A stretch of DNA of 64,000 bases. Origin: DASZBX01 sp035943635. GTDB taxonomy: Bacteria > Actinomycetota > Actinomycetes > Streptomycetales > Catenulisporaceae. Positions 61,692 through 64,000 of this stretch are shown piece after piece. Positions within the stretch are counted from its first letter, which is position 1; each line of letters starts with the position of its first letter. The notes below the pieces were generated by a model. It ran no database searches. It saw only the letters and a program-made list of their open reading frames with translations, and had not been told where the DNA came from. The translations under genes and the position numbers were made by a program. Where the stretch lies: NCBI GenBank assembly GCA_035943635.1, contig DASZBX010000126.1, forward strand, positions 1-64,000, read 5' to 3'.

Positions 61692-62819
61692 ATGATGCGA
61701 ATCAGGCGTCCCGGCAGCATCGCGGCGAGTGCGGTCGCGGTCCTGTGCGTGCTCTCGGCGTGCAGCAGCCCGAGCACGCCGAGCAGCTCGAACGCGGCCG
61801 TGCCGGGCGCGTCCGGCTCGTCGGCGGGGTCGGCCTCGGCCACTGACGCCGGCCCGGCTCCGGGTGCGTCGTCGGCAGCGGCGTCGGCGACTGCCAGTGC
61901 GACGGCGTCGGCATCCCCCTCAGCGGCGGCCTCGTCGTCCCCGCCGAGCGCGGCCTGCTCGATCTTCCCGGCGAACAACATCTGGCACGCCGACATCGCC
62001 AAGCTGCCGGCGAGCAGCCACTCCGCGGGCTACGTCGCGGCGATCGGCGCGAGCGGCCATCTGCACCCGGATTTCGGTTCCGGCCTGATCGACGGCGAGC
62101 CGTTCGGCATTCCGGTCACGACCGTCACGAAGCCGATCCCGGCCGTGCACGTGCGCTTCGACTATGCCGACGAGAGTGACTCAGGGCCCTACCTGATCCC
62201 GTCCTCGGCGCTGGTGGAGAACGGCTCGTCCAGCACCGGCGACCGGCACGTCATCGTGTACGACCAGAGCGACTGCGAGTCATACGAGCTCTGGGATGCC
62301 ACCCGGCTCCAGGACGGCTCGTGGACCGCCGGGTCCGGGGCCGTGTTCAACCTGCGCTCGAACCAGTTGCGCCCGCAGGGGTGGACCTCCGCGGACGCCG
62401 CGGGCCTGTCCGTGCTCGCGGGCCTGGTGCAGTACGACGAGGTGGCCTCCGGGCACATCGACCACGCGATCCGGATCACCGTCCCGGCCACGGACGCCGC
62501 CTATCTCTGGCCGGCCCGGCACGACGCGGGCAAGCCGGACGGTTCGCTGCCGCCGATGGGCCTGCGGCTGCGGCTGAAGGCCGACGTGAACATCAGTGGC
62601 CTGCCGTACCAGGCGCGGGTGATCGCGCAGGCGCTCCAGACCTATGGCGCGATCGTCGCCGACAACGGGTCGGCCTGGTACATCGGCGGGACCCAGGACT
62701 CGCGCTGGGACAACGACCAACTCAGTGCGCTCAAACAGTTTACCGGGTCGGACTTCGAGGCCGTGGACACCTCTTCGCTGGAGGTCTCGGGCAACTCCGG
62801 TCAGGCGGCAGGGGACTGA
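61692..62819 (+). CDS. Lipoprotein of unknown function
   Basis: 375 residues. Lipobox LSAC (Cys about 24), a long Ser/Ala/Pro linker, then a compact domain with CSIFPANNIWHADIAKLPASSHSAGYVAAIGASGHLHPDFGSG, GPYLIPSSALVENGSSSTGDRHVIVYD, WTAGSGAVFNLRSNQLRPQGWTSADAAGL and a C-terminal MGLRLRLKADVNISG...IVADNGSAWYIGG. I recognise the pattern as a recurring bacterial family but not a function. ATG 61692 is followed by another ATG; either may start. Overlaps the convergent gene by 19 bp. Confidence 0.75.
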   Translation: MMRIRRPGSIAASAVAVLCVLSACSSPSTPSSSNAAVPGASGSSAGSASATDAGPAPGASSAAASATASATASASPSAAASSSPPSAACSIFPANNIWHADIAKLPASSHSAGYVAAIGASGHLHPDFGSGLIDGEPFGIPVTTVTKPIPAVHVRFDYADESDSGPYLIPSSALVENGSSSTGDRHVIVYDQSDCESYELWDATRLQDGSWTAGSGAVFNLRSNQLRPQGWTSADAAGLSVLAGLVQYDEVASGHIDHAIRITVPATDAAYLWPARHDAGKPDGSLPPMGLRLRLKADVNISGLPYQARVIAQALQTYGAIVADNGSAWYIGGTQDSRWDNDQLSALKQFTGSDFEAVDTSSLEVSGNSGQAAGD

Positions 62820-63217
62820 GACAGTGGCAGGTGCGGCAGGCCGCCGTTGCGGACCTTGTACTTGCCCTCGGCCTTGGCCCGCAGGAACGCGGTGACCTCC
62901 GGGATCCGGGCGGGCGGCACCGCGCCGGCCGGGATGACGCACAGGCCCGACGGGGCGAGCAGCAACACCCAGGCCTGCGGCCGTTCGTTGAACCGACGCA
63001 CGCAGGACCAGGCGATCTGCTGCTCGGATCCGGCCACGGTGACCAGTACGCCCTCCTCGGTGAGCTCGACCGTGGTCGGCCCGGCCAGTCTGGTCGCCAT
63101 CTGGGCCATCTGGTTCGCGGTCATGCGCTTCATCAGCCGATTGAGCGGGTTGGAGCCGTCGGGCTCGAGTATCTGGACGGCTTGCTCGGGGGTGAGGTCG
63201 TATTCGATCGTGATCAT
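62801..63217 (-). CDS. Small protein, possible YcxB-type domain
   Basis: 138 residues: MITIEYDLTPEQAVQILEPDGSNPLNRLMKRM, then VELTEEGVLVTVAGSEQQIAWSCVRRFNERPQAWVLLLAPSGLCVIPAGAV, a beta-rich pattern like the YcxB-type C-terminal domain, though without the usual membrane spans. Cytosolic, function unknown. Start ATG 63217 has no strong ribosome site; 3' end overlaps the lipoprotein gene. Confidence 0.7.
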   Translation of the reverse strand: MITIEYDLTPEQAVQILEPDGSNPLNRLMKRMTANQMAQMATRLAGPTTVELTEEGVLVTVAGSEQQIAWSCVRRFNERPQAWVLLLAPSGLCVIPAGAVPPARIPEVTAFLRAKAEGKYKVRNGGLPHLPLSQSPAA

Positions 63218-63385
63218 CGTGTGGGCTCCCGTTACCTGCGTGTTTTCGAGCGTGATCCGGCTCGCGACGAGAGTAACAGGGCGCAGACCGCTGCCCGGCG
63301 GCCGGGCTGGTCGGCAGTTCGCCGGCAGCCGACCCGCAACCAGCGGCGGCCGCCCGCCTTCGGGGAGGCGGACACAGTCGTGTTC

Positions 63386-64000
63386 CTACATCCGCTGCGC
63401 CCACTCCGGCACCCAGGTCGAGGCGGCGCCCGTCTCGTGGCCGGCAATAGAGAATTCGCGCAGTAAAGCGAGTGCGGGATGGCGGTTGTCGCTGCGCCAG
63501 ATCAGCGAGTGCGGGTAGACCGGTGTCGGGTCGCGCAGGGCGATCCGGCGCAGGTCGTAGTCGGCCGGCCACAGCAGCCGGGTGTTCGCGCCGACCAGGG
63601 TCGCCAGGGTCGGGGATCCGGCGATCGCGTCCAGCAGCGGGTCGGTGGTGAAGTCGGGGTCGACCGGGTCGACGGTGAACCCGAACGCGGCGGCCAGGTC
63701 GGCGTAGAACGCGGCCCACTCGGTCCCCGGCACGATCCCGGGCATCCAGATCCGGCGCCCGGCCAGCTCGGCCGGCGTGACCGAGGCCCGGGCGGCGAAC
63801 TCGTGCGCCGGACCGGTCAGCAACTCGATCGGCTCGTCGAAGACCCGCGCCGTCTCGACGCCCGCGGGCAGCTGCGGCGCGGGAACGATGACCGCGCGGA
63901 TCGCCGCGTCGAGCGTGCCGGACCGGACCGCGGCGATCGCGGCGTCGAGGTCGAGCAGATGGGTCACCACGTCGAGCTCGGCCTCCGGGTGCGCGCGGTG
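63386..64000 (-). CDS. Partial LysR-type regulator (substrate-binding domain)
   Basis: The leftward frame is open to the window edge and ends at 63386. The 204 visible residues form a LysR C-terminal domain: HRAHPEAELDVVTHLLDLDAAIAAVRSGTLDAAIRAVIVP, LLTGPAHEFAARASVTPAELAGRRIWMPGIVPGTEWAAFYADL, and LVGANTRLLWPADYDLRRIAL. The HTH lies beyond the right edge. The GTG-type start at 63970 is internal, so the gene should be read as partial. Confidence 0.85.
   Translation of the reverse strand, partial: HRAHPEAELDVVTHLLDLDAAIAAVRSGTLDAAIRAVIVPAPQLPAGVETARVFDEPIELLTGPAHEFAARASVTPAELAGRRIWMPGIVPGTEWAAFYADLAAAFGFTVDPVDPDFTTDPLLDAIAGSPTLATLVGANTRLLWPADYDLRRIALRDPTPVYPHSLIWRSDNRHPALALLREFSIAGHETGAASTWVPEWAQRM

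Overview
The window is high-GC DNA with dense, often translationally coupled genes (many ATGA or GTGA start/stop overlaps), GTG and TTG starts, rare TTA codons, and gene families typical of filamentous actinomycetes (DUF4232 lipoprotein, DUF3052, secreted ricin-type and thaumatin-like proteins, Lrp/AsnC, many TetR and LysR regulators). I cannot name the genus. No rRNA, tRNA or CRISPR array was seen.

The centre (about 14.4-44.8 kb) is a phosphinothricin-peptide (bialaphos/PTT-type) gene cluster. A rightward run from 22.5 to 40.2 kb encodes almost the whole path from phosphoenolpyruvate to N-acetyl-demethylphosphinothricin: PEP mutase (ppm), phosphonopyruvate decarboxylase (ppd), phosphonoacetaldehyde reductase (phpC), hydroxyethylphosphonate dioxygenase (phpD), 2-hydroxyacid-type dehydrogenase (phpE), aldehyde dehydrogenase (phpJ), a nucleotidyltransferase (phpF), phosphoglycerate-mutase-like and enolase-like proteins (phpH, phpG), carboxyphosphonoenolpyruvate mutase (bcpB), a B12-radical-SAM P-methylase (phpK), Re-citrate-synthase-like phosphinomethylmalate synthase (pms), the loading NRPS phsA, the self-resistance acetyltransferase pat and a deacetylase (bah). 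A leftward operon (14.4-21.8 kb) holds a free-standing condensation domain, an adenylation-carrier protein, the aconitase-like isomerase pmi and an MFS transporter. A second MFS gene (leftward) and a rightward pair, an ATP-grasp/GNAT fusion and a type II thioesterase, close the right side.

The most unusual point is the peptide assembly. Instead of two C-A-T modules as in classical PTT clusters, there is only one split C + A-T pair plus a two-domain protein joining an amino-acid-ligase-like ATP-grasp domain to a FemAB/GNAT-like (possibly aminoacyl-tRNA-dependent) domain. This suggests a mixed NRPS/ligase route to a phosphinothricin peptide whose sequence is not predictable here.

Left flank (0-14.4 kb): an aromatic-ring catabolism-like operon (oxidoreductase, FAD hydroxylase, DUF3500, fumarylacetoacetase-fold hydrolase) with a GntR regulator; acetyl-CoA synthetase divergent from a TetR-type regulator with two tandem HTH segments; a GNAT; a divergent LysR/NmrA pair; a DUF1062 gene; and a Tat-exported metallophosphoesterase.

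Right flank (44.8-64 kb): small cytosolic genes, the scar of a deletion through a TetR/ABC-exporter locus, a Thr-repeat membrane protein, an aminotransferase/AsnC pair, a roughly 0.95-kb nested inverted repeat without genes, a histidinol-dehydrogenase-like/LysR/APC permease/nitrilase locus, a cold-shock gene, and a run of exported or calcium-binding proteins ending in a partial LysR gene.
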